Source: Candidatus Gemmiger excrementigallinarum (lineage in GTDB: Bacteria; Bacillota; Clostridia; Oscillospirales; Ruminococcaceae). From it: 64,000 nt of DNA. Both the position numbers and the translations under genes were made by a program. The notes below the pieces were generated by a model. The model searched no databases and was not told the origin of the DNA. It saw only the letters and a program-made list of their open reading frames with translations. Positions 1 to 7,923 of this stretch are shown one piece after another (the first letter of the stretch is position 1; each line of letters starts with the position of its first letter). Location: positions 1 to 64,000 of the forward strand of contig DXBP01000049.1 in the NCBI GenBank assembly GCA_019116445.1, written 5' to 3'.

Positions 1-267
1 GGCTGCCATGTGGCCAACGCCAACGGCTGCTGCGAGGTGCCGTCCCCCACGGGGCTGCACGTCATTGATACCACCGGCGCCGGGGACATCTTCGGCGGCA
101 GCGCCATGAGCCAGTTCCTGCGCCTGGGCAAGGCCCCGGAGGCGCTGACGGTGGAGGAACTGCGCAGCATTACCCGGTTTGCCTGCTGTGCGGCCAGCCT
201 TTCCACCCAGACCCACGGCGGCATCACCAGCGTGGTGCCGGAAGAACAGGTCCGGGCCATCCTGTAA
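1..267 (+). CDS. PfkB-family carbohydrate kinase, C-terminal part (5' end outside window)
   Basis: The reading frame is open from the first base, so the gene starts before the window; 88 codons and the stop remain. The motif DTTGAGD (codons at 67-87) is the PfkB signature 2: the GAGD aspartate is the catalytic base that activates the sugar hydroxyl for ATP-dependent phosphorylation, and the glycines form the anion hole. The remaining residues (ITRFACCAASLSTQTHGG) match the C-terminal helices of the ribokinase fold. The substrate cannot be told from this fragment; fructokinase, 2-keto-3-deoxygluconate kinase and nucleoside or ribose kinases all share the motif. A strong hairpin terminator lies 30 bases after the stop. 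Confidence 0.85.
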   Translation, partial: GCHVANANGCCEVPSPTGLHVIDTTGAGDIFGGSAMSQFLRLGKAPEALTVEELRSITRFACCAASLSTQTHGGITSVVPEEQVRAIL

Positions 268-296
268 GGCCCCGGGCCACCCTGCCAAACGCAAAA

Positions 297-335
297 ACGC
301 CCGCCGCGGGAACTTCCCGCGGCGGGCGTCTTTTT
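297..335. terminator. Intrinsic terminator after the PfkB gene
   Basis: A perfect 14-bp GC-rich stem (297-310 with 316-329) has a 5-base loop and is followed by a T run at 331-335. On the minus strand the hairpin is also followed by five T (A at 293-297), so it can act in both directions. Confidence 0.85.
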
Positions 336-444
336 GCTGTGTTTTAGCCCCGCAGTACCGGCGGCAGCGCCGCCAGCAGGGCAGGCTCATCCGGATTCTT
401 GGGCTGCACTTTAGCCATCTTGTCTTTCGGTGGGGGATGGGGGC

Positions 445-473
445 TTGCGTTTTGACCGCCGGATGGCTACAAT
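445..473 (+). promoter_or_regulatory. Candidate sigma-A promoter for the LytTR/GHKL pair
   Basis: TTGCGT at 445-450 and TACAAT at 468-473 are separated by 17 bases, about 55 bases before the regulator start at 531. Only the -10 is close to consensus. Confidence 0.5.
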
Positions 474-530
474 GGCAATGATACCTTGTACAAAGGGGCG
501 GTCCGCCGCCCGGGAAAGGAGCCTTCCGCC

Positions 531-1229
531 ATGCAATGCAATCTGGCCATCTGTGACGATGCCCCCGCCGACCGGGACTACCTGCAAACGCTGGTGCGGC
601 AATGGGCCGCCGACCGGGACCACCGGGTGACGGTGGCGCTCTACCCCTCGGCGGAGAGTTTTCTCTTCCGCTATGCCGAGGACAAGGACCTGCAGGTGCT
701 GCTGCTGGACATCGAGATGGGCCCCATGGACGGGGTAAGCCTGGCCCGCACCCTGCGCAAGGACAACGACGGCGTGCAGATCATCTTCATCACCGGCTAT
801 TCCGACTATATCGCCGACGGGTATGAGGTGGAGGCCCTGCACTACCTGATGAAGCCGGTGCAGCGGGAAAAACTCTTCGGCGTGCTGGACCGTGCGGTGG
901 AAAAACTGCACAGCAACCAGCGTGCGCTGCTGCTGGAACTGCCCGGGGAGGTGGTGCGGGTGCCGGTATACCAGATCCGCTGGGCGGAGGTGCAGGGCAA
1001 CTATGTGACCATCCACGCCAAGACCGACTGCACGGTAAAAATGACGCTGGGCCAGCTGGAAGGGGAACTGGACGGCAATTTCTTCCGGCTGGGGCGTTCG
1101 GCGCTGGTGAACCTGGGCTGTGTGGCCCGGGTGACCAAAACGGCGGTGACGCTGAACGACGGCACCCAGGTGCCGCTGCCCCGGGGCGCCTACGAGCGCA
1201 TCAACCGGGCCATCATCCAAAGGGGGTAA
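531..1229 (+). CDS. LytTR-family response regulator
   Basis: A 232-residue two-domain regulator. Residues 1-125 are a receiver domain: acidic pair D9/D10, phosphoacceptor D60 in LLLDIEMG, T88, and K108 in LMKP. Residues about 135-232 are a LytTR DNA-binding domain of the AgrA/VirR kind. The ATG at 531 is chosen over upstream in-frame starts because it lies 9 bases after AAAGGAG and directly begins the receiver fold. The partner kinase starts 4 bases after the stop, and two ABC exporter genes follow, so this pair probably controls the exporter, as LytTR systems often do for peptide or antibiotic transporters (inference). No agrB- or agrD-like gene is present. Confidence 0.9.
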   Translation: MQCNLAICDDAPADRDYLQTLVRQWAADRDHRVTVALYPSAESFLFRYAEDKDLQVLLLDIEMGPMDGVSLARTLRKDNDGVQIIFITGYSDYIADGYEVEALHYLMKPVQREKLFGVLDRAVEKLHSNQRALLLELPGEVVRVPVYQIRWAEVQGNYVTIHAKTDCTVKMTLGQLEGELDGNFFRLGRSALVNLGCVARVTKTAVTLNDGTQVPLPRGAYERINRAIIQRG

Positions 1230-1233
1230 GGGG

Positions 1234-1896
1234 ATGAAATTCTTTTCCCGGAAAATGGACCGGGCGCTGGAAGCCTACCAGCGGGAACTGGTGGATACCC
1301 ACTACCGGGAAGTGGAAGCCATGTACCGGCAGATCCGCGGCTGGCGGCACGACTACCGCAACCACATCCAGGTGATGAAAGCCCTGGCCGCCAAGGGGGA
1401 CCTGGCGGGGATTCAGGACTATCTGGATGAGCTGGACACCGACCTGAACACGGTGGATACCGTCATCAAGACCGGCAACGCCATGGCCGACGCCATTCTC
1501 AACAGCAAGATTTCCCTGGCCAAATCCCGGCATATCCCGGTGCAGGCGGACGCCCATATCCCGGTGAAACTGCGGATGTCGGAACTGGACCTCTGCGTCA
1601 TTCTGGGCAATCTCTTTGATAACGCCATCGAGGCAAGCCTTTCCCTGCCGGAAGAACAGCGGCTCATCCGGGTGTATATGGATATGAAGGGCACCCAGCT
1701 GTACATCAGCTTTACCAACTTTACGGCCACCGGCAAACAGAAAAAGATCGGCCGCCGGTTCGCCACCACCAAAGGGGCGGGGCACGGCTTCGGGCTGGTG
1801 CGCATCGACAACATCATCGAAAAGCTGGACGGGTATCTCAGCCGCAACAGTGAGGACGGCGCCTTCACCACCGAGATCCTGATCCCCCAGCTGTGA
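1234..1896 (+). CDS. Small cytosolic GHKL-type sensor histidine kinase
   Basis: 220 residues with no transmembrane segment. Residues 15-55 form the dimerisation helix with WRHDYRNH, where H39 is the likely phosphorylated histidine. The GHKL ATPase follows, with the N box GNLFDNAIEA (N126, N130) and the glycine-rich GAGHGFGL near residue 180. AgrC/NatK-type kinases normally carry five to seven N-terminal membrane helices; here the whole sensor region is absent and the protein begins almost at the coiled DHp helix. The start at ATG 1234 follows AAGGGGG, and no in-frame upstream extension encodes a membrane region. The signal must therefore be cytosolic or come through a partner protein such as the ABC transporter (inference). 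Confidence 0.87.
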   Translation: MKFFSRKMDRALEAYQRELVDTHYREVEAMYRQIRGWRHDYRNHIQVMKALAAKGDLAGIQDYLDELDTDLNTVDTVIKTGNAMADAILNSKISLAKSRHIPVQADAHIPVKLRMSELDLCVILGNLFDNAIEASLSLPEEQRLIRVYMDMKGTQLYISFTNFTATGKQKKIGRRFATTKGAGHGFGLVRIDNIIEKLDGYLSRNSEDGAFTTEILIPQL

Positions 1897-1924
1897 ACGG
1901 TTCGTCCCCCCAAAACTGCAATTC

Positions 1925-1953
1925 GTCCCCGGAATGTGCCCGGGGGCTTTTTT
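1925..1953 (+). terminator. Hairpin terminator/attenuator between kinase and ABC exporter
   Basis: Stem 1925-1932 with 1940-1947 (8 bp, one G-U), 7-base loop, then six T at 1948-1953. It lies 28 bases after the kinase stop and just before the ribosome site of the exporter, so it may reduce or regulate read-through. Confidence 0.65.
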
Positions 1954-1984
1954 GGTGGTAGGGTATAGGCAAGAGGTGAAATTC

Positions 1985-3808
1985 ATGAAAGAAAAACCCA
2001 AATACAACACCCTGCAGAACGTGGGCTTCATGCTGGGCATGGCCCGGCGGGTGGACAAAAGCGTTCCTTTTTTGTGCGCGGGCATCGCGGTTGCCACGGC
2101 GGGGAGCACCATTGCCCAGCTGCTGCTGGCCCCGGCGGTGCTGGCCCGGGTGGAATCCCACGCCCCGCTGCCAAGCCTGGTGGGGGGGATTCTGGCCTTC
2201 ACCGGGGTGCTGTTTGTACTCTACGGCGCCAAGGCATACCTGGACGAAAACGCCATATACGGACGTATCAGCGTCCGGCTGGAGATTATCAACCGCATTT
2301 CCGACAAAATGGCCGGGACCTCCTTTCCCAATATCCTGGACACCGGCTTTGACAAATCCGTCGAAAAATCCGTCAGCGCCTGTTCGTCCAACCAGGACGC
2401 TGTCGAGGCCATCTGGCAGACCCTCACCGATCTGCTCACCAACCTGCTGGGCTTTGGGGCCTATCTGGTGCTGCTGTCGGGGCTGCATCCCTTTTTGCTG
2501 GCGGTGGTGGCCGTCACCACGGTGGCGGGGTATCTGGTCAGCCTGCGCACCAACCGCTGGATCTATCACCACCGGGAGGAAGAGGAGGAGTACAGCAACC
2601 GGATGGGCTACCTGCGCCGCAGCTGTACCGACCGGGCCAACGCCAAGGACATCCGCCTGTTTGGGCTGCAGCCCTGGCTGAACGAGGTGTGGGAGCGGGT
2701 CATCCGGTTGTTCGGCGACTATGTGCGCCGGCGGGAACTGCATTACCTCTGGATCGACGGCGCCGACCTGGTGCTCACCTTTGCCCGGGACGGCATCGCC
2801 TACGCCTACCTCATCCGGCTGGCCCTCACCGAAGGGCTGCCCGCCTCCCAGTTCCTTCTGTATTTCACGGCGGTCAGCGGTTTCACCCAGTGGGTGCGCG
2901 GCATCCTGGACAAAGGGGCTACGCTGCACCGTCAGTCGCTGGAAATTTCCCGCATCCGGGAAACGCTGGACTGGCCGGAGCCCTTCCGGTTCACGGGCGG
3001 CAAGCCGCTGCCCCGGGATCCCAACCTGCCCTGCGAGATTCGCTTTGACCATGTGAGTTACCGCTATCCCGAAGCAGATAAAGACACCCTCCACGACATC
3101 GACCTGACCATCCATGCCGGGGAAAAGCTGGCCATCGTGGGGCTCAACGGCGCGGGCAAGACTACGCTGGTGCGGCTGGCCTGTGGTTTCCTGGACCCCA
3201 CCGAGGGCCGGGTGCTTTTAAATGGCCAGGACATCCGGGACTTCAACCGGCGGGACTATTATGCGCTGTTCTCGGCGGTGTTTCAGGACTTTTCGCTGCT
3301 GGAAGCCAGCGTGGCGGAAAACGTGGCCCAGCAGGTGGACGGCATCGACACCGACCGTGTGTGGGACTGCCTTGCCAAAGCGGGCCTGACCGAAACGGTG
3401 CAGGCGCTGCCCCAGGGGCTGGAAACCAAGCTGGGCCGTCAGGTGTTCGAGGACGGGGTGGAACTTTCCGGCGGGCAGACCCAGCGGCTGATGCTGGCCC
3501 GGGCCCTGTATAAAAACGGGCCCATTCTCGCCCTGGACGAACCCACCGCCGCCCTGGACCCCCTGGCCGAGGATGATATCTACCAGAAATACAACCGGAT
3601 GACGGCGGGCCGCACGGCGCTGTTCATCAGCCACCGGCTGGCGTCCACCCGGTTCTGTGACCGCATCGTCTTTGTGGCCGGGGGCCGCATTGCCGAGCAG
3701 GGCACCCACGAAAGCCTGCTGGCGGCGGGCGGCGGCTACGCCGACCTGTTTGAAGTCCAGAGCAAATACTACCGGGAAGGAGGGGAGCACTATGGCGAAG
3801 TCTTCTGA
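1985..3808 (+). CDS. ABC exporter half-transporter (permease-ATPase fusion), first subunit
   Basis: 607 residues: an N-terminal type IV ABC exporter membrane domain of about six helices (residues 20-325), then a nucleotide-binding domain. Walker A GLNGAGKTT starts at G386, the signature LSGGQTQR at L494, and Walker B ILALDEPTAALDP keeps the catalytic glutamate; the H-loop is ISHRLAS. ATG 1985 is used because AGAGGTGA lies just upstream and the residues encoded before it do not resemble the family. The stop overlaps the next gene by 17 bases, so the two half-transporters are probably translated together as a heterodimer. There is no peptidase C39 domain. The substrate is unknown; lipid, peptide or drug export are all possible. 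Confidence 0.9.
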   Translation: MKEKPKYNTLQNVGFMLGMARRVDKSVPFLCAGIAVATAGSTIAQLLLAPAVLARVESHAPLPSLVGGILAFTGVLFVLYGAKAYLDENAIYGRISVRLEIINRISDKMAGTSFPNILDTGFDKSVEKSVSACSSNQDAVEAIWQTLTDLLTNLLGFGAYLVLLSGLHPFLLAVVAVTTVAGYLVSLRTNRWIYHHREEEEEYSNRMGYLRRSCTDRANAKDIRLFGLQPWLNEVWERVIRLFGDYVRRRELHYLWIDGADLVLTFARDGIAYAYLIRLALTEGLPASQFLLYFTAVSGFTQWVRGILDKGATLHRQSLEISRIRETLDWPEPFRFTGGKPLPRDPNLPCEIRFDHVSYRYPEADKDTLHDIDLTIHAGEKLAIVGLNGAGKTTLVRLACGFLDPTEGRVLLNGQDIRDFNRRDYYALFSAVFQDFSLLEASVAENVAQQVDGIDTDRVWDCLAKAGLTETVQALPQGLETKLGRQVFEDGVELSGGQTQRLMLARALYKNGPILALDEPTAALDPLAEDDIYQKYNRMTAGRTALFISHRLASTRFCDRIVFVAGGRIAEQGTHESLLAAGGGYADLFEVQSKYYREGGEHYGEVF

Positions 3809-5663
3809 AAACAGCAGCACCTACCGCCGTGCCTGGGTACTCAACCTGCGGGCGTGGAAACTCTGGGCCGAAAAAAGCCCCGCCTATTTTGTGTCCACCT
3901 TGCTCAGCGCGGCGGGGCTGGCCCTGGCGCCTTATGTGACCATCTGGCTCTCCGCCCGCATCATTGCCGAACTGGCCGGCGGGCGGGACCCCCGGCAGCT
4001 GGCCTTCTGGGCGGTGCTCACGGTGAGCGCTACGGCGGGGCTGGCGTTGCTCAACGGGCTGCTCAAGCGGTGGGCTGCCTATGAGCAAACCCGGCTCTAC
4101 CCCCGCATAAAACAACACCTTTCCGGCAAAATGCTGGGCATGGACTATGCCCAGATGGACCGGCAGGAAGTCTACGACCTCTACAGCCAGATCGTGCAAA
4201 ACGACACCTGGGCCGGTTTCGGGCTGGCCCAGACGCTGGGATTCTTTCCGGATTTCTGCAAAGCGGCGGCCCAGATCCTGGGCGGCATCGGCTTTACGCT
4301 CACCCTCTTCCTCACCGATGTGCCGGCGGGCAGCCCGCTGGCGGTGCTCAACGGCCCCCTGGCGCTGGTGGGGGTGCTGGCGGCCATGGTGGGGGCGGTG
4401 CTGGCCTCCACCGCCTGCGTCAATGAATCCGGCCTGCGCATGAGCCGTCAGGCGGCGAATATGCGCCTGGCCAACCGGTATTTCAACTTCTACGGCGTTA
4501 TGGCACTGGACCACAAGCGGGCCGCCGACCTGCGGATGTACAATCAGCAGGAGGAAGTCTGCCACCACTATATGCAGAACAATGCCTTCAGCCGGGGCGG
4601 CGCCCTGGCCCGGCGGGCCATGGGGGACGTGGGCCTGCTGCGGGCGTTGGCCCAGGCCCTCTCGGCGGTGCTCACCGGCGTGGTGTATCTTTTTGTCTGC
4701 CTTAAATCCTGGGCCGGGGCCTTTGATGTGGGCGCCGTCACCCAGTATGTGGGCGCTGCCACCCAGCTCTTCGGCGGCATCTCCCAGCTGCTGCAAACCA
4801 TGGGGGATATCCGCGCCAACGGCGTTTTTCTGGAACGGGTGTATGAATATCTCGACCTGCCCAACCCCATGTACCAGGGCAGCCTGACTACCGAAAAGCG
4901 GGCCGACCGCAACTATCAGGTGGAATTCCGGGATGTTTCCTTCCGCTACCCCGGCAGCGACCGCTGGGCGCTGCGCCATGTGAACATAAAGTTCCGCATC
5001 GGCAGCCGGCTGGCGGTGGTCGGCCCCAACGGCAGCGGCAAGACTACCTTCATCAAGCTGCTCTGCCGCCTGTACGACCCCACCGAGGGCGAAATTCTTC
5101 TGAACGGCATCGACATCCGCAAATACCGCTACGAGGAATACCTGGCCCTCTTCTCGGTGGTGTTCCAGGACTTTAAGCTGCTGGCCCTGCCTTTGGGCGA
5201 GAATGTGGCCGGTGCCGCCGACTATGACCGCGCCCGGGCCGAGCGCTGCCTGCGGGATGCGGGCTTCGGCGAGCGGCTGGACGCCATGCCCAAAGGCCTG
5301 GACACCTATCTTTACAAGGACCTGGACAAGGAAGGCGTGGAGATCTCCGGCGGCGAAGCCCAGAAAATCGCCATCGCTCGGGCGCTGTACAAGGACGCGC
5401 CCTTCCTGGTGCTGGATGAACCCACCGCCGCCCTGGACCCCATCGCCGAGGCGGAGGTCTACGCCAGCTTTGACGCCATCGCCGGGGACAAGACCGCCCT
5501 CTACATCAGCCACCGGCTGTCCAGCTGCAAGTTCTGCGACGCCATCGCGGTGTTTGACGGCGGGGCCATCGTCCAGACCGGCAGCCACGAGGCGCTGGTG
5601 GCCGACGAAGAGGGCCTGTACCACCAGTTGTGGCAGGCCCAGGCACAGTATTATAACGAATGA
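3792..5663 (+). CDS. ABC exporter half-transporter (permease-ATPase fusion), second subunit
   Basis: 623 residues with the same layout as its upstream neighbour: about six membrane helices (residues 30-340), then an ATPase domain with Walker A GPNGSGKTT at G411, the signature ISGGEAQK at I518, Walker B FLVLDEPTAALDP and H-loop ISHRLSS. Both subunits keep the Walker B glutamate, so neither ATPase site looks degenerate. The ATG at 3792 follows GGAGGGGAGC inside the end of the previous gene. A strong terminator follows at 5736. With the LytTR/GHKL pair upstream, this looks like a regulated exporter cassette; no precursor peptide or lantibiotic-modification gene is visible beside it. Confidence 0.9.
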   Translation: MAKSSENSSTYRRAWVLNLRAWKLWAEKSPAYFVSTLLSAAGLALAPYVTIWLSARIIAELAGGRDPRQLAFWAVLTVSATAGLALLNGLLKRWAAYEQTRLYPRIKQHLSGKMLGMDYAQMDRQEVYDLYSQIVQNDTWAGFGLAQTLGFFPDFCKAAAQILGGIGFTLTLFLTDVPAGSPLAVLNGPLALVGVLAAMVGAVLASTACVNESGLRMSRQAANMRLANRYFNFYGVMALDHKRAADLRMYNQQEEVCHHYMQNNAFSRGGALARRAMGDVGLLRALAQALSAVLTGVVYLFVCLKSWAGAFDVGAVTQYVGAATQLFGGISQLLQTMGDIRANGVFLERVYEYLDLPNPMYQGSLTTEKRADRNYQVEFRDVSFRYPGSDRWALRHVNIKFRIGSRLAVVGPNGSGKTTFIKLLCRLYDPTEGEILLNGIDIRKYRYEEYLALFSVVFQDFKLLALPLGENVAGAADYDRARAERCLRDAGFGERLDAMPKGLDTYLYKDLDKEGVEISGGEAQKIAIARALYKDAPFLVLDEPTAALDPIAEAEVYASFDAIAGDKTALYISHRLSSCKFCDAIAVFDGGAIVQTGSHEALVADEEGLYHQLWQAQAQYYNE

Positions 5664-5735
5664 TCAAAGAGGGGAACCGTGCCGCACGGCGGTGCCCGGC
5701 GGCGAACAGATTTCCGCTTTTTGCCCGCCTATAAC

Positions 5736-5768
5736 GGACACAGCTTTCGGCTGTGTCTGTTTTTTTTT
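5736..5768 (+). terminator. Intrinsic terminator after the ABC exporter
   Basis: An 8-bp stem GACACAGC/GCTGTGTC (5737-5744 with 5750-5757) and 5-base loop are followed by a run of nine T at 5760-5768. Confidence 0.85.
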
Positions 5769-5788
5769 ACGTTTTTTACCGAAAACCG

Positions 5789-5817
5789 ATGACATTGCCC
5801 CCGAACTGTGCTATACT
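5789..5817 (+). promoter_or_regulatory. Near-consensus sigma-A promoter for pepF
   Basis: ATGACA at 5789-5794 (5 of 6 consensus) and TATACT at 5812-5817 (5 of 6) are separated by 17 bases, 90 bases before the pepF start. Confidence 0.75.
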
Positions 5818-5907
5818 AGAGTCGTTACTGTGCGCCATGCGCACACAAACGCCCAAAAAAACGGGCTGCGGCCCCGGTCGCAGCTATACAATAAAGGAGT
5901 GGAATCC

Positions 5908-7710
5908 ATGGCAGAGAACCTTCGGGAACGCAGCCAGCTGGAACCGGCCTATACCTGGCAGATCACCGATCTGTACCCCACCGACGACGCCTGGCGGGCG
6001 GACTATGAGCGCCTGCAGGGCGTTCTGAAGCAGCTGGCCGGCTACAAAGGCCGCCTGGGCGAAAGCGCCGCCACGCTGCTGGCGTTTTTGCAGCTGCAGG
6101 ATCAGGTACTGGCGGACGGCGACCAGCTGCTGTCCTACGCCTACCGCAAAACCGACGAGGATACCCGCCAGCCGGTGTATCAGGAGATGAGCGCCCAGGC
6201 CGATAACTTCGAGGTGGAATGGGAGCAGGCCCGCGCCTTCCAGACGCCGGAACTGCTGGCCATCCCCGAGGAGCGCCTTGCTTCCTTTTATAAAGAGGAG
6301 CCCCGGCTGGAGCATTACCGCCTGATGCTGGACCGCATCCGCAGCAAAAAGGAACACACCCTTTCTCCCGAAGGGGAGCAGCTGCTGGCGGCTGCCGGCA
6401 GCATGGGCCAGGCCCCGGGCAACATCTTTGCCCTGATGAACAACGCCGACCTGACCTTTGAGGATGCGGTGGACAGCCAGGGCAACGCCCATGCGCTGAG
6501 CCACGGCAGCTACATCGCCCTGATGGAGTCCGACGACCGCGCCCTGCGGGCCTCGGCTTTCCGCAACCTGTACGCGGGCTACGGCAAGCTGAAAAACACC
6601 TGTGCCGCGGTGCTGGGCGCCCAGATGAAGCAGCTGCAGTTCTTTGCCGAAGCCCGGCATTACCCCACGGCGCTCCACGCGGCCCTGGCCGATACCGAGG
6701 TGCCGGTGGAAATTTACCACAACCTCATTGATACGGTGCACAAGAACCTGCCCGCCATGCACCGCTATGTGAAGCTGCGCAAGCAGCTGATGGGTGTGGA
6801 CGAGCTGCACTACTACGACCTGTACACGCCGATGGTGGCGGATGCCCAGATGACCGTGCCCTTTGCGCAGGGCAAGCAGCTGGCGATGGAAGCGCTGGCG
6901 CCCCTGGGCGAGGAGTACCTCTCCATCCTGAAAGAGGGCTTCGACAACCGCTGGATCGACGTCTACGAGAACGCGGGCAAGCGCTCGGGCGCCTACTCCG
7001 CCGGTGTGTACAACGCCCATCCCTTTGTGCTGCTCAACTACACCGACACCCTGGGCGATGCCTTCACCCTGGTGCATGAGATGGGCCACGCCCTGCACTC
7101 CTACCTCTCCAACCGGACCCAGAGTCCCACCTACGCGGGGTACAAGATCTTCGTGGCCGAGGTGGCTTCCACCTGCAACGAGGCGCTGCTCATCCGGTAT
7201 CTGCTGGGCAAGACCCAGGAGCCCAAGCAGCGGGCCTACCTCATCAACCACTTCCTGGAGCAGTTCCGCACCACCCTGTACCGGCAGACCATGTTTGCCG
7301 AGTTCGAGCTGTGGTGCAGCGAGCAGACCCGCCAGGGCAAACCCCTTACCGCCGATTCCCTGTGCGAAAAGTACGCCGAACTCAACCGCCAGTACTACGG
7401 CGAGGACATCGTCCCCGACCCCGAGATCGCACTGGAATGGGCGCGCATCCCGCACTTCTTCTATAACTTCTACGTTTATCAGTATGCCACCGGCTTTGCC
7501 AGTGCAGTGGCGCTGTCCCAGCGCATCCTGCGGGAAGGCCAGCCCGCCGTGGACGATTATCTGCGCTTCCTCAGCGGCGGCTGCTCCGCCGACCCCGTTA
7601 CCCTGCTGCAGGGAGCGGGGGTGGATCTGTCCACCCCGGCACCCGTTGCCGATGCCCTGGGCTATTTCGACAGCCTGCTGGACGAGATGGAATCCCTGCT
7701 GGCACACTGA
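5908..7710 (+). CDS. pepF: Oligoendopeptidase F (M3B metallopeptidase)
   Basis: 600 residues, the usual PepF length. It hydrolyses short oligopeptides in the cytosol. The zinc site is HEMGH (H390, E391, H394) with the third ligand E418 in VAEVASTCNE; the downstream region with RIPHFFYNFYVYQYATG is the conserved M3B substrate-binding segment. There is no signal peptide. The ATG at 5908 follows AAAGGAG by 8 bases and its own promoter. The oligopeptide ABC importer begins 213 bases downstream in the same direction, which fits uptake of peptides followed by their cleavage, although pepF has separate transcription signals. Confidence 0.95.
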   Translation: MAENLRERSQLEPAYTWQITDLYPTDDAWRADYERLQGVLKQLAGYKGRLGESAATLLAFLQLQDQVLADGDQLLSYAYRKTDEDTRQPVYQEMSAQADNFEVEWEQARAFQTPELLAIPEERLASFYKEEPRLEHYRLMLDRIRSKKEHTLSPEGEQLLAAAGSMGQAPGNIFALMNNADLTFEDAVDSQGNAHALSHGSYIALMESDDRALRASAFRNLYAGYGKLKNTCAAVLGAQMKQLQFFAEARHYPTALHAALADTEVPVEIYHNLIDTVHKNLPAMHRYVKLRKQLMGVDELHYYDLYTPMVADAQMTVPFAQGKQLAMEALAPLGEEYLSILKEGFDNRWIDVYENAGKRSGAYSAGVYNAHPFVLLNYTDTLGDAFTLVHEMGHALHSYLSNRTQSPTYAGYKIFVAEVASTCNEALLIRYLLGKTQEPKQRAYLINHFLEQFRTTLYRQTMFAEFELWCSEQTRQGKPLTADSLCEKYAELNRQYYGEDIVPDPEIALEWARIPHFFYNFYVYQYATGFASAVALSQRILREGQPAVDDYLRFLSGGCSADPVTLLQGAGVDLSTPAPVADALGYFDSLLDEMESLLAH

Positions 7711-7791
7711 GCCGACCCGTTGGCAGACACCGGCTTTTTCTGCGATTTTTTGTAATTTTTCACTTTTCCGACACTTTTGCAACACTTTTTG

Positions 7792-7820
7792 TTGCTTTTT
7801 GTCTGCGTATTTGCTAAAAT
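7792..7820 (+). promoter_or_regulatory. Candidate promoter for the oligopeptide importer
   Basis: TTGCTT at 7792-7797 and TAAAAT at 7815-7820 with a 17-base spacer lie in an AT-rich leader about 100 bases before the binding-protein gene. Confidence 0.55.
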
Positions 7821-7923
7821 ATAAGTGTTTTTGTCGTAGCGGGCAGGCGGGTGAAGTCTGCCGGATCGGCCCGTCTGCGGCATAATTAAATTTACTGTAT
7901 CGGGACAGGAAAGGAATGCACAC

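Noticed and set aside
531-1896. An agr-type quorum-sensing system
   Set aside because: LytTR and GHKL genes are present, but no AgrB-like membrane peptidase or AgrD-like peptide is found near either pair.
5660-5734. A 24-codon frame overlapping the stop of the second ABC exporter subunit
   Set aside because: No ribosome site and no recognisable feature; the ATGA overlap alone is weak evidence.
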